The position numbers and the translations under genes were made by a program. A DNA stretch of 64,000 nt from Ancylostoma caninum (taxonomy: Eukaryota > Nematoda > Chromadorea > Rhabditida > Ancylostomatidae), in contig JBAJFG010000002.1 in NCBI GenBank assembly GCA_037903475.1, positions 1,984,001 through 2,048,000 of the forward strand, given 5' to 3'. Numbering within the stretch: the first letter of the stretch is position 1; every line of letters starts with the position of its first letter. Positions 36,248 to 48,500 of the stretch are shown here, in pieces. The notes beneath the pieces are model-generated. The model searched no databases, was not told where the DNA came from, and was given only the letters and a program-made list of their open reading frames with translations.

Positions 36248-36440
36248 GTTCAGATGACAAAATTTGAGCAGATAACATGTGCTTTCGTGCAGATTTCGCT
36301 TATTCTTTGCCGAAATATTTCCCCATTTCACCCAGAAATACACGTAAATCGCCAGAAAATAAGCGAAGTACGTTCGATTTGACGCGAACTGCACCCGACA
36401 GTTAAGTGAACCCTGCTGGAATGTGCTCGAAGATCGTTGG
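36248..36440 (+). repeat. Diverged second copy of the CTCAG-type element
   Basis: This begins TTCAGATGACAAAATTTGAG and aligns with 35405-35590 in order: GTGCTTTCG(A/T)GCAGATTTCG, CCGAAATATTTCCC, ACACGTAAAT and AAATAAGCGAA. A right terminus was not identified. Confidence 0.75.
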
Positions 36441-39400
36441 ATGTTCGACGTTCTACTTTCGTGGACGCCCCAGGCAGTAACACCACCGTGGGTTCGTAAC
36501 AAAAACACTGCTTCGTGGAAGAGCAAGCATTTTGCGTCTTGAGTATTCTACACACCCAAATCCAACACTCTTCCTTAGACCTACGCCGAAGACCTTCCTC
36601 AATACATCCAGCGCCGTACATTAAGGTGGTGAATTTTCCTCAATTCAACATGGAATAATTCAACGGCAGGACGTCTGGGAATCTCGGCGGACTGCAGCAC
36701 GTCCGGGGGCATGAGCAACACGTTTGCTCAAGCAGAACGTCGATATCCACTCCCCCAACTGGAAAAGTAGGGGGAACGATGGGGATCCTACCCGCTGTTC
36801 GACGCCACTGTCTGAGTGTGGACATCCGTTCAAAAGAAGAAATACGAGAAGAAGAAGATGCAAGAACTTCAATGCATCAACGGTGTTTCTTCAGAAGATT
36901 CAAAAAAGACAGCCCTCTGTGTTGCCGGTTTGCAATATTTTATTCATTGATACGTGCAAGCTGCGCAAGCAAAGTAGAGGCGTGAAAATCGAACAAACAA
37001 AAAATTAACCTCAACACTTAGTGACAAAGCAGTGAAACGGGATGGCTAGGGATGATGGGGAGAATTATCAAGAGAGGAGGGAACGACCAAAGACCGTTGA
37101 GTTTCTGTCATATCCTATTCCAAGAATCACTTGACATTCTAGTCCAGAGGGTCAAATATGAATAAGCTATAGATAGACATAAGGACATATTTTGTAAATT
37201 GTAAGCTTTCTCTAGATTGTTAGATTGTTATACTCTGGATCGTTATACTCTAGATTGTTATATTATGAGCTTTCTTTAGATTGTTATCCTCACTTATCGC
37301 AACAGTGACTATCATGTATAGAAAACAACAATTAATAAATGATTTCTTCAAAAATCATGTAAGATAGTCAAATAATTTTCTGCGTTTGTTCTTTCAAATT
37401 TTAGAGTTTTATAAAAAGCCAAGGGTTAGCTGGATGATGGGGGACAATGGATATGGATAAGGGAATTCAGGGGTAACTCGTCCATTACAGGTAAATTCTG
37501 CTCCTTTCTGTTACGCCCAACGCACTTGGGTTTTCAAGGCCACACCTTTGAGCAAAATAGCAAGCTTAGCCAGCCTCGAGCGATTTTGTCAACTATACAA
37601 TGTGCTCTCTGTACATGGAGCAAACGTTATGAGCCGCATCGTTCGCTTCTCGACCACTGGTACATAAAGTAAAAATAAGAAGGTCTCAAAAAAGCTATTT
37701 TCTGCTTATTAGTTGTATTTCCAACTCCTCGAATTTAGGCAAAGCTTAGTTATTATAAAGCATAATGTTATCTCAGCAAAAATCATCGCATCCATATTGA
37801 AGTGAAACAATTCAGAAAATTGGCAGAACGATTCATCAGGTCATCAAATGTTTCCGATATTTTCAATAGAATATACTGCTTCGTTCATGCACTATAGTTG
37901 CTATCACCTATGACATGTAATATAATACATTAATTGTATTTTTATTTCCGCCCACATGGTCTCCCCATGTAATAAATAAAATAAAAATAATGATAATACT
38001 ACTGGAGAGGAAGGAAATTGCTTTCGAACGACTAACAAATCGGGGGATACAAACAAATTAGAAAGGAATTCCGATATTTGACGACCTAATAGTTTCGTGC
38101 AAGGAAACCCACTGCATTTGAACTTATGGAAGGAATTAGCAAATAATGTTGGGAAAAGGGCTGACATTCAGTGTAATTCAACGCTCGATCGTACGCTTCA
38201 GTTTTTTCTCAGATCTTATTGTCCTACTTCTTTACTATTCCCACACTTTTCATTGCACAGCATTTTTATTCCGAATCAGACTCTGCTCTCCATAAAGGCA
38301 CCATGTACGATTTATGAAACGCGATCCTCAGTATCAACCACGCCGAGCGGAACTAACACTTACAAAATAGACAACATACACACTTTCGCTGTTCATATTA
38401 CCGTGAAATTATGTGCTAGTGCGGATGACATCGAAAGCTTCTGCGCCAGAAATGCACTCATCATTTTAACTCTGAAATCTGAAGTGAAGAAAGACAGCCC
38501 CGTACCTCTTGTTTATTGGAGTGTGAACTAGGAAATTTCTATCGCCGGGTTCTATTGCCTTAATGGACTCGTTAAGGAACAACTATTCTAAATTTTTTTG
38601 ACACACGCTCAAAAGAGGAGCGAAGAGTATATCTGAATTACTACATAAATTCCCATTTTAAACATTTATAGAATATTTGCTTTCCTCCTCTTGTGTGAAA
38701 ATCTACTCCTTTCATTTACCCCGATATCGGGTAACTGAACCGAAATTTTTAATGGCGGTCGAAATTTCGATCGTTCTCATCCTCTGACCTAGGCCGGTAA
38801 GTCGTATTCATGTTTGCCTGTTTGTAGCTTAGAATTGGCGCTATCAAGCTATCACTTGCTTGTGCCCAAAATGTTTAAGACCATCCTGAGGAGAACACGA
38901 CAATGCCTAGCAAGGATACGTCTCGAACTGAGGTGTTACATTACCGTTTTTGGAATAATTCTTGTTTGACCAACAAACGCTCATTCACAGTTTTACACCC
39001 TAATAGTTAGAGCATTTTTCCACGTCATCTAAAAAAAACAGCAGTCGAAAAAGTGAAGTATACACAGACGCTCTAGTATTGATATGTGCCGAATTTTGAA
39101 GCAACCATATGAAATAAATAAAAATCTTGCACATGTTTGCTTATGACTACTTACTTTGTTATTACTTTTTGAATATTTACCATTAATCATTTGTTATTTA
39201 AATTAATATTTTCTATCATTTATATTTCCTGTCCGGTCATCAAAGCAGTGGAGACCCCACTTTCTCTCTCTTCCCCTTCCCCCTCCCCTACCTCCCATCC
39301 ACTTTCTTCGTCCGCCACAAGTGTGATGGTTTGTGGAGTTAATCCGCGTTCCACGAAACTTTCATATATTCCGTTTCAAACATCACGTTGGTATGATAAG

Positions 39401-41103
39401 CAGAAAAACATCCGGTTTCGATACCAAACGAGAGAAGCCTTCTCCTTCGATCTCATTCGCTACGTTCTGCAATAATTTTTAAGATTTTGCATGGACGTAT
39501 TTTCAAGCAAGATTTGGCTAGGTCCCACAATTCTGATGAAATTAATTTTCCAAGCTTTCATTTTCAGCAGTGTATCCAAAGAAGCGCAGAAAGTTTCCTG
39601 GAGCCGAATGTGGTGCTGAGATCTGGACCTCAACAAATGTATTCTCCAAATCATGATTTAAAGAAAAAAGAATCCAGAAAAAGTCAAATAGAGTGAAGGA
39701 ACGAGAAGCAAGAACCATCTTCCATATGCACATCGAAGCCACATCATCGCTTGCTTTCTTGGAGCCGTAAACTCAAATCCATTTGATGGCTTCGACTCTA
39801 CCACCTACGCAGTTATGCTAGCGAGCCAGCGAGATTCGTAGAGTACACACAAGTGCATGGCAGTGTTGTCCTCAGGCCAGACGTCGGTTAGTCAATTCGA
39901 CACTTCACCGAGATTAGGAACTGGCAAAATCAATGCGGTACTTCATTCACAAGCGAAGGGTGCAGCGTAAATGCTTAGCAAATGATGGCCTGGGAGGTAG
40001 ACGTTGTGAGTTTAGAGCGGTGAGGAAGCGTAGATCGATCCAGAGAGCGCTGTGCCAAACATCCTCAAGGACTTGCTTGAGCATAAGAAAGGCTCTGAGA
40101 AACCGGTAAATGATTTGCGAGGGAAGATGACAGGCTAAATCAGAGGAGAACAGCGCAACACCACATCTCCCACCTGGATTGTGTAGATCATTTGATGACT
40201 ACTGCATGAACGCTCTTCCAAGGAAGCCGAACAACGCTATGAAGGAGGGATCAGCAAATATGGCAGCGCATAATTAGGTGCGATTTGTGGAGGGGCGTGG
40301 ACGAGTAGAGCAAATGGGCGGAGCTGCACGTCAATAAAGCAATTACGCCGGATATTCGTCAACGACAGCCGAGTGGGGCGCGAGTGAATAAGCAGCGCGT
40401 CAGGAATTGTCCGCTCCCCCACCTCGCACAATGAAACAACCACGCGACTCGACTCGTGCTCGCCGAGATTGTGCTTGTCCTCCAGTGCTCCCAGTAAAAC
40501 GCAGCTGAACCGAATGGGCCTACCCACATCGCCTGGACCGACGCCAGGTCGAAGAGTTTCATGGAATTTCATTAGAGTCAGCATAAAGATTAGCGGACTA
40601 CTGAGAGCTGAACGAGCCCAGCCATGTTCAGTTCTGATATATTGAAATACTATGAAAATTTGAACAATTGGCCGCTAGACAAGTGTTGATAACAGGCCTT
40701 GGTTGGCATATTGCTGATGAAGATAGTCACTTGTACTGAATGAACCATCCGAGTGACCATACAGTAAAGTAACAGTAATATATTTGTAACCTTATAGCAA
40801 GGTAATAGTAATGGTGGAGTAATGAGCAACCACACGTCAACTTCATACACTTTCAACATAATCCATTCTGAGCTCTAGAGTGGCAACAAAGGTTTCGGCA
40901 GAAGTTCTTTTTTACTAATATTCTTTATGGTTTTTTTTTTCGAAATTTCCGCGAATTTATATCTGCCTGAACTCCTCAGATGACTTTAAAATACATGTAG
41001 AACTTCATAGCTCCACCTGAACCTTATATTATCAGCAAACAGGGACCGAAGTGAAGTGAGAGACGAGTAGAGGCCAAATAAGACGAGGACAGCCCAACAT
41101 CAC
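36441..41103. other. Intergenic, no supported gene
   Basis: I find no exon I can assign in these 4.7 kb. A 144-codon open frame at 38097-38531 (+) lacks domains and splice context. 38705-38990 is a partial third copy of the dispersed repeat also at 32757 and 44563. 39900-40590 has a GC-rich character and may be another dispersed repeat. The AT-rich 37140-37400 has short reiterations of TAGATTGTTAT. Confidence 0.5.
38705..38990 (+). repeat. Unnamed dispersed repeat, partial copy 3
   Basis: This shares GGTAACTGAACCGAAATT, the GCGCTATCAAG...CACTTGCTT segment and CTCGAACTGAGGTGTTA with the copies at 32757-33275 and 44563-45055. It is more diverged and truncated at its 5' end. Confidence 0.6.
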
Positions 41104-41357
41104 TCAGATGAAAACGTTCGAGCAGAAATCTGGTAATTTCGAGTAGAATTCGAGTAATTATTCGTTAGAGATTTACCGGGAAAAGTCTAGAATTCTATGG
41201 ATAAGCACAAGAATCCTCTAAAAAACCTCCAGAATTTTACAAATGCTTTCGGAATTCTCTAGAACTTTTATAGAATCCTATAGAAAAGCTCTAGAAATTT
41301 ATAGAAAAGCTCATGAATTCTATAGGGAGGCTCTGGAATTCTCTGGACATGTTCTGA
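41104..41357 (+). repeat. Third CTCAG-type element fragment with 21-bp tandem repeats
   Basis: The fragment starts CTCAGATGAAAACGTTCGAG, matching the other CTCAG-type starts. From 41191 to 41357 it contains eight head-to-tail units of 21 bp (one of 20) on the pattern AATTCTATAGAAAAGCTCTAG. Because 21 is a multiple of three, one frame reads as heptads such as YRKALEI, which mimics a coiled coil. This is a repeat artefact. Confidence 0.8.
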
Positions 41358-41766
41358 AGTCATTGGGACCCAAACCGGGCTTGCGAGGGTTGAGGCGCGC
41401 CGGCGTGGTCGTCTTGGGACGGCTCCGGGTCCAAAAATTGCCGCTGCCTAGCGCGGCCCCATCCGCGGTATCCCGGGATGCACATGCCCCAGAAAACTCG
41501 GGACATTGCCTGTTCCTGCTTCTACCTCCATGCTCGCGATAGATTGGATATCAGCTCCAAGCTCAAGATCATGCCATAAGGTGTGCGCCGTACATTAAGC
41601 AGAGTTGTGCAGGTCCTGCTCAACACGGGAAAATTCTTTAAAACAGGAAGAATTCCAAAGGCTCACAGTTGATGATCAGAGGATTATATGAGCTAGAAAA
41701 TCGATAATATCCGTATTGCCACTCAAGATGCCGATGATATTTATGATAGGTGAAGTTGGAAATACG

Positions 41767-42345
41767 TGAGAACCAGTTCTCATGCCGTTTCTTTTCGGAA
41801 TTTGAAATTTTACGTTGTGACGAAACTGAAAAATGGGAAAATGCTCTGTTTTCCCGTGTTTTTGACAATAACATGAAGTGTTTTTGGACTGCACACCAGA
41901 TTGCAACAATTCGGGGACCGGTTCTCGCCTCCATGAAACATGCCTTTTCTTAATAAGACGAAAAAAATTGAGATAATCAGAATCTTTGTGTGAGCGGCAC
42001 GTAATATTCGTAAAAATAAATGCTTTTAAAATTCTCGGGACCCGTTCTTGCGTATTCGCAATCGACGCGTAGCAATGGTGAAGACGAGAATTAAGCTCCA
42101 GAAATTGTAAGACTGGAATTTTCACGCACACTGCTCGCAACATTTGTTATCTCAGCTCCACAAACACTTGGAGACCAGCTCTCGCCTCCACGAGATTAGG
42201 GATTTTTTAGAGAAAATTTATGAATTTGAGAAAGCTAGGGTTGCTGAGCAAACTGTGCGCGATATTTGTCAAAAACAGGCTTTGAAAAATGCAGGGACCA
42301 GTTCTCGCGTGATCTAAGACAAACCATAACACCGAATCAAAACGA
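41767..42345 (+). repeat. Ancient ~126-bp tandem array, about 4.5 units
   Basis: The motif GGGACC(A/G)GTTCTCGC recurs at about 41767, 41917, 42040, 42168 and 42295, with spacings of 150, 123, 128 and 127 bp. Between the motifs, units share order, for example AATTTGA(G)AAA..., GTTG(T)G(A)C..., TATTTGTCAAAAA and TTTGAAAAATGC. Divergence is high, so this looks like a decayed satellite. Confidence 0.7.
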
Positions 42346-42350
42346 AGATA

Positions 42351-42548
42351 CAGGAAGCTCCAAATATCCGCAGTCAAGAGGGACGTGGCCACGACGCGAC
42401 TTTAGACAGAGACACAGGCGTTCGGCATGCTGCCACTGGTTGGCTGCAGAGTCAGAGAAGCCAGAGGCAGCATAGAGAGCGCCTGTGTCTGATCAAGGAG
42501 CCGCGCCGTGGCCACGCCCTCTTGACTGCGGACATTTGGAGCTTCCTG
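42351..42548. mobile_element. 198-bp hairpin MITE with TA target site
   Basis: Arms of about 70 bp start CAGGAAGCTCCAAAT and are mirrored at the right end, with a short loop that contains a second inverted pair (GCTGCC / GGCAGC). TA flanks at 42349-42350 and 42549-42550. The central part of each arm carries CGTGGCCACG. It inserted at the right edge of the ~126-bp array. Confidence 0.9.
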
Positions 42549-42596
42549 TAAGGTAGCGAAGTTTGCGAGACTATCATGACTTGAATTGGAAATTTG

Positions 42597-42656
42597 TTTA
42601 TTTATTTATTTATTCATTCATTTATTTAATTGTTTAATTATTTATTTATTTATTTC

Positions 42657-42704
<48 letters not shown>

Positions 42705-42714
42705 TTCATTTATT
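42597..42714. repeat. TTTA microsatellite
   Basis: About 118 bp of TTTA repeats with a few CATT and AATT interruptions. Confidence 0.92.
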
Positions 42715-44562
42715 GAATGCACTCAAGGTGCTCCATACAAGAAAACCTGATCGATGTATAAATAAAATCCATGACTAAACAAATTGAAACCGTAAAAAAA
42801 AAACAACGCTGGTATCAAATCGGATTATTTACAGAAACTCTTATGGAATATGATAGTTAATATCCGAGCGCCTCCAAATGAACCCTCATATTATTCCCAC
42901 AATAAACAACTCACTATAGAACATATATACTAACTACACAAAATACTACATAACTCACTATAGAAACAACACCTGGCCACAGCAACTCATACCCTGCTCC
43001 GGTTCCAAAAAAACGTGTTCAATGCCAGCAGCAGCCAGCTTGCCAGGACCAAGATAACCCTGGTGTGATTCCACTTTCAAGCGATAAAGGTGTCGAAGAC
43101 ACCAGAACGAATGGTCTTAATTCCACGCGTATCTTGGCGGTTCCATGACCTCTTTCAGTCCCCACACGCATCACTTCCAATGTGCTAGGACACGTGGCAA
43201 CGAGCATGCTTGCTGGAGAAGAGAAAAAAAAAACAGCGAGAGAGATGAACCATTGCAAGTGGTTGAGGAGAGAGACCAGGCGAGAAGTATGAACAAAGTG
43301 TTCGAACAGGTAAAGATAAACTTGGAGGAGCACGTTACAAGGAGGAACGTCTACTATTGAAATGGATGAAATGAAATTAAAATGATGCTGTAAAATGAAT
43401 GATGAAACTACCACTGAAATGAAGTTGAAATGAAAAAGAAAAAGACCGATGGCAGATCATAGTGCACATGGCAAGGCCCCACCGGGCCTGTGCAAAAATT
43501 CGAGAAAATCGATAAAATCGATGAAGCAATCGATAACAAGGATCAACATATAACTAGCGTGCAAATTTGGTCTGAATTTGTTGATTCTTGATACATCGGC
43601 ATTTCATTTGATACATGCAAACATGCAGATGAACTTTCACATTCACATGCTCACACATATAAAAAAAACTTGCTTCTTTTTCCTCCCCCCTACTTCGCTT
43701 CGAGGTCTCAGGCCCTGGTGATGTCGAACTCCTCTTTTTAGGCATTGCAGCAAGTTTTATTCGACAAATACAACGATGAGAGTAATAAGTAGTAAGTCGT
43801 GTTGTAAAGTAAGGACATGTGATTATTCTTGAATATTGATTAAATTGGAGTATAAATGACGATTCTCGAAAGGAACGGAACAAAAACATTGAGAAAGAAC
43901 GAAGAAATACGAGAAAAAACAATGACAAAGATGCCTCATATGGCAGACATGGATCAGCTGATAGAACACGGCGTCATTGATCAAATCCCCTGCGGCGACA
44001 GCGCAATGAGTGGAACACTCGTCCAATGTTTCTCGCCCGCACGGGTTCGGCTACTTCGAATCTTTGGAATTTGCCACTTTGGTTAATTTTTAGCATTATA
44101 TCTGGAATCAGCAAACTCATTTGGCAGGGAAAAAGCAATTTTTCTGAAGACTAAAATTATCGTGGGTGCTGCCTTTAAGCTCCTTAGTTTTTACACCAAC
44201 CGGTTTCGGGGGCTTGAGCTAGACCGGAAATGTAGCTTCCTTAGCGCCCCCGGGTCAAAGACCCTTTCATCAGTAGTTCCCAAAGAAGCTTCTAAAGATC
44301 TTAGTAACTGTTACTATCAAGATATAGATGAGACAGCAAGTGATAGATGACGAATACATGTAAGGAGTAAGTAAGACGGCTAGATGCTTCCTTAAATATG
44401 ACTTGCGCATGTGACCTAATTATTTGAAAAAGAGCGCCACTGCTGGATTATGGTTGCATATCTCTCAAGCGCATCTTTATGTCATGAATAAGGGGGGATG
44501 TACTGCATTATTTAGTCCATACTTACGTAAGAGGAATGGTCTATCTCTTTCTATTCCTGATT
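42715..44562. other. Intergenic, no supported gene
   Basis: Open frames of up to 131 codons on both strands (for example 43019-43414 minus) show no known domain. 44180-44260 has a GC-rich piece with CCGGTTTCGGGGGCTTGAGC, reminiscent of repeat ends elsewhere in the window, without a partner. No RNA gene was seen. Confidence 0.45.
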
Positions 44563-45055
44563 TTCAAAGAAATTTATAAGAAGACCGGCCGGAAATTTAG
44601 AACTTTCATTCCCCGTGTTTTAAGTCATTAAAAAAGTAAAGCCGCAGCGGAACACTACTTCAGGTTACAGAAAGAATTAAGAGAATCTCTGCTGTTTCAT
44701 CTGATTAAGTTCATGCGAAAATCGACTATATACTCGAGAATGGCCTCGAAATTGGGCAACTGAACCGGAATTGCCACTGCCCCTCACATCTGGAGTCAGA
44801 TATCGAGTCTGTGACCACCTCATAGCCCAGGTTTTCCGCTATCAAACAACAGCTTGCTCCCTTCAGTAAAGCTTTACGTGGCAGAGGAAAAGTCCAAAAA
44901 CTGTGACGAAACCAAAATATGAGTGAGCCGTTATTTTCGCTTACGCCGCTGCAACATCCCTCGGTAACTCTAGATGTGAAAGCTGCCAAAGGTTTAACAT
45001 TACTATTTCTGGATTGAACTTGAACTGATGTGCTGTAACTTCGTTTTTAGAAAAC
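44563..45055 (+). repeat. Unnamed dispersed repeat, copy 2
   Basis: This aligns over its whole length with 32757-33275, in the same orientation, with many substitutions and small indels. See the entry at 32757 for the shared landmarks. Confidence 0.75.
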
Positions 45056-45431
45056 AGCTGCGGTATTGGCAAACATTCCTTTTTCTCTCTGATCGCAAAA
45101 TCTGAAGCGATTCACAGCGAGTCGAGTCAATGTGCTTCAGCAATTGGCTCTAGATGCCTTTTGAAGCATTACTAGTGCACAGCTGAGAACCATGTATTGA
45201 AAGAATTGCTAGTACCTCATCCACGAAAATCAGATTAGACTCTGACTCTAAGCTGCTTGTTTGTTGTGCTGGTACAAACGACGCCTTCTTTGGAGGTGTG
45301 TAGTCCTCAGAATCGAACACATTTCGCTATTGCATGGGAAAGGTTCACTGTTCGCGACCTCTGTGACATATTTATGGATATTTATTTATTATATATTTAT
45401 GGATTATTGACATTATTATTTTAGACTATTA

Positions 45432-46665
45432 TTAGGTTGCTGCAAAAATAATGCGCGTTTTCATGCCTTTGATTCCGAACCTCAGAACTCCTTTCAATCT
45501 CGATCCTTTTCAAAAGGCATAGAAGTATTCTAATCCGGAAAGTTTTAGCAATAAGATAGACGTTCTCCGACTACCGTGCAATTCTGGTACAGGACCCTCT
45601 AGAATCGACGAACTTATGGAGGACAGTTTTGGTACCACTTTAGTCTTCGAGAAAATTCTCCCGGAAGAAGTCGTCCAAGTTCTCGGGGAGGTGGTAGTGG
45701 GTGAGCGAGAAGCTTGATGATTATGATGTAGGAGTCCGAGCTTCCTAGCTCAATTGCTCAAACCTGGGAAGAATCTGTCGTGCAGGGTGTGCTTGGAAGG
45801 TACCCTGTGGGAGTGAAGAATCCATTTTATTGAGCAACGCTGGGGTCACACCGTGAAGTTTCCAACTTATTTCGTTTACGTCTTGAAACCACTTACCAAA
45901 TTAGGAAGAATGAATGAGCTGCAGTGAGCAATTTTTGCAGCAGGTCACCACAAAGTCGCCGTGACCTTATCTTAGTGTTGCTTCGGTTTCTGTGAGTGTA
46001 TCGGTGCACCTTCCTCGTCCAACTGTTGAGCAGGGCACCTCATTTTTTGTTTGGTCGCAATTATTTTGCTACAAAGGCGCGAAGCAGACCTCTCAACGAG
46101 GATCAATGTGATACTCGTTCAGTATGCGCGACATCAACTCGTCGAGCTTTCTCACCCTCCCATTTTTACTGAAGGGAGAGATGGTCTGACAAGAATTACC
46201 TACAATTTTTTTCGAAACCAAATATGTTGTTTTGGAGGGGTGCTGTTTGATAATTGTCATCAGTTGGGGGTCGCAAACCCCAGGAAGACCAATGCGACAT
46301 TCCTTACTTTCGAAGCAAGGCACACCAAGCCGAAAAATCCGGGAGCAGCTCGGCGGAATGCATTCGCTCACACTCCCTTCGCCAAAACTATGGTGGTATT
46401 CCGAGCGATTCCTGCTGCGATGCCGTCGAGTATCAGCTCACTGAAGTGAGTTTGGCAAAGAACTTGCTTTGGCGTCTTCCGTTCCACAACTAAAAATTCA
46501 CCAGAAACGTGAACATCGCTCGAAATGCATGAGATATTTGAAAAGGCCATGAAATTTGCTACAAAACCCTGTGCAACTACTCATACCGATGATAAGAAAC
46601 ACTGGAAGTTTTCTGCACCGAAGATGAAGCAGTGAAAAACGCGCATTACTTTTGCACCAACCTAA
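45432..46665. mobile_element. Mariner element, 1234 bp, decayed
   Basis: The left end is TTAGGTTGCTGCAAAAATAA followed by TGCGCGTTTT. The right end mirrors it as TTAGGTTGGTGCAAAAGTAA. This is the mariner terminal signature, close to that of vertebrate Hsmar1/Made1 elements. TA flanks at 45430-45431 and 46666-46667. The length fits a full copy, but I could not assemble a transposase frame on either strand, so it is probably heavily decayed. The open frame at 46051-46449 is not recognisable. Confidence 0.88.
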
Positions 46666-46863
46666 TAGATTATTATTTATTTATTGACATATTTATGAAT
46701 ATTTATTTATAGACCTTGCTTTGTGGATGCTTTGTCGCGCCCTTTCCCGTAGCATTCTACACAGACACTGGCGCGCGGCCCGCGCTTCATTTGCGTGCGA
46801 GTGCACGACCGTAAAGGATTCCTCACGCGAATGGCTCTGAACTTTCGTACCACGGTGGGCCCA

Positions 46864-46910
46864 CCGTTATCCCATGGTTGATACACGGCATGTCAACCAT
46901 GGGATAACGG
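46864..46910. repeat. Perfect 18-bp hairpin near element end
   Basis: CCGTTATCCCATGGTTGA at 46864-46881 is exactly mirrored at 46893-46910 with an 11-nt loop. It lies at the inner edge of the left terminal repeat. Confidence 0.95.
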
Positions 46911-47140
46911 TATTAGTGGGCCCACCGTGGGCTAACCGGGGGCCTTCCGTGGGCAAATGGGGGGTTTCCGTGGCGAAACCGGGGGATTTTCATGAGGAAA
47001 CTGGGGGATTTCCGTGTCAACCATGGGATAACGGTATTAGTGGACCCACCGTGGGCTAACCGGGGGCCTTCCGTGGGCAAATGGGGGGTTTCCGTGGCGA
47101 AACCGGGGGATTTTCATGAGGAAACTGGGGGATTTCCGTG
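46893..47140 (+). repeat. 124-bp tandem duplication
   Basis: Two nearly identical copies start at 46893 and 47017. Each contains CATGGGATAACGGTATTAGT, then the GTGGGCTAACC, GTGGGCAAATGG and GTGGCGAAACC blocks, so each copy is itself made of ~20-25-bp G-rich sub-units. Related but looser units continue to about 47340. Confidence 0.93.
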
Positions 47141-47620
47141 GAGAAATTGGGGATTTTCCGTGGGGAAAGTGGGGGATTCCCGGGGGGTATCCGAGGGCAA
47201 ATCGGGGTGCATCATGGGGTTAATTGGGGTACTTTTTTAATTTAATTGGGGTACTTCCGTGGGTTAACTGGGGCACTTCCGTGGGTTAATTGGGATACGT
47301 CTGTGGGTTAATTGGGGTACTTCTGTGGGTTAATTGGAGGCCTATGAGCGTCTTCTGCTCCACTTTCTGATCGTCTCCTGATTGCCTTATTCTACAGAAA
47401 CTCCACCACAACAGCAGATAGATTTATTAACAACTGAATGAACCGGAATAATGGTATTCCTAGTTAACGAAACATAAGAAAAACTCCATCCAATTAGAAC
47501 AACCTATACATGACGGACACAAACACATACCACGAACTAAAATCACGCAAAGAAATAGGTCTAAAGACCGGTAACGATTGAGATTAATTTCTTATGATCT
47601 GTATATATAAAAGTGAAAGT

Positions 47621-47639
47621 TTGTTTGTGTGTTTGTGTG

Positions 47640-47670
<31 letters not shown>

Positions 47671-47679
47671 TTGTGTGTT
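47621..47679. repeat. GT microsatellite near Helitron 5' end
   Basis: A GT tract with interspersed TTT, as often found shortly after the 5' terminus of such Helitrons. Confidence 0.9.
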
Positions 47680-47779
47680 CCGAATAGAAATCGCGGAGGA
47701 TGAACCGATCGGGACCAAATTTTGCAGGTAGACTCTCCACTGGCCGGCGGAGGTTATAGGGTACTTTGCACCTGGGATT

Positions 47780-48500
47780 ATCGATTGGTTTATCGATTAT
47801 ATCGATTTTATTGATTTTTCGCTCTTCTTCACCAGGGATTAGCGAGAACATGCCTACTGGGGTACCTCAATGCGCTGAACACGAATATGACAACTATTTT
47901 GCGCCAATTTATCGATTTATTGATTTTATTGATTTTTCGCTCTTCTTGACCAGGGACCAGCGAGAACATGCCTACTGGGGTACCTCAATGCGCTGAACAC
48001 GAATATGACAACCATTTTGCGCCAATTTATCGATTTATTGATTTTATTGATTTTTCGCTGTTCTTGACCAGGGACTAGCGGGAACATGCCTACTGGGGTA
48101 CCTCAATGCGCTGAACACGAATATGACAACCATTTTGCTCCAATTTATCGATTTATTGATTTTATTGATTTTTCGCTCTTCTTGATCATGGGGTGGTAAA
48201 AACATGTCTACTGGGGTTTCTCAACACGCTGAATAAGAATGACAAGCATTTTGCAAGAAATATTGATTTATTGATTTTATCGATTTTTCCCCATTTTCGC
48301 TCGGGGACGGACAAAGACATGTTTTCTTGGGTTTTTCAATGCGCTGAATAGAAATATGACAAACATTTTGCATGAAATATCGGTTTTTCGATTTTATTGA
48401 TCTTTGTCTCTTCCGCCCAATGAAGCGGTGAAGACATCTCTCCTGGGGTTCCTCGATATGCTGAGTATGAATATGACAACCACTTTGTACGAATACGTCG
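47780..48500 (+). repeat. 118-bp tandem units inside Helitron
   Basis: CCTACTGGGGTACCTCAATG recurs at 47853, 47971 and 48089, exactly 118 bp apart, with a degenerate fourth at 48207 and looser ones to about 48500. Each unit also has TTTATTGATTTTATTGATT and CGCTGAACACGAATATGACA. Identity falls from left to right. Confidence 0.93.

Noticed and set aside
38097..38531. 144-codon open frame on the plus strand
   Set aside because: No domain, no signal or membrane pattern and no flanking exons. A chance frame is the simpler explanation.
41243..41542. Open frame with TPR- or coiled-coil-like heptads (YRKALEI...)
   Set aside because: It is produced by an eight-unit 21-bp tandem repeat whose length is a multiple of three, followed by unrelated GC-rich sequence.
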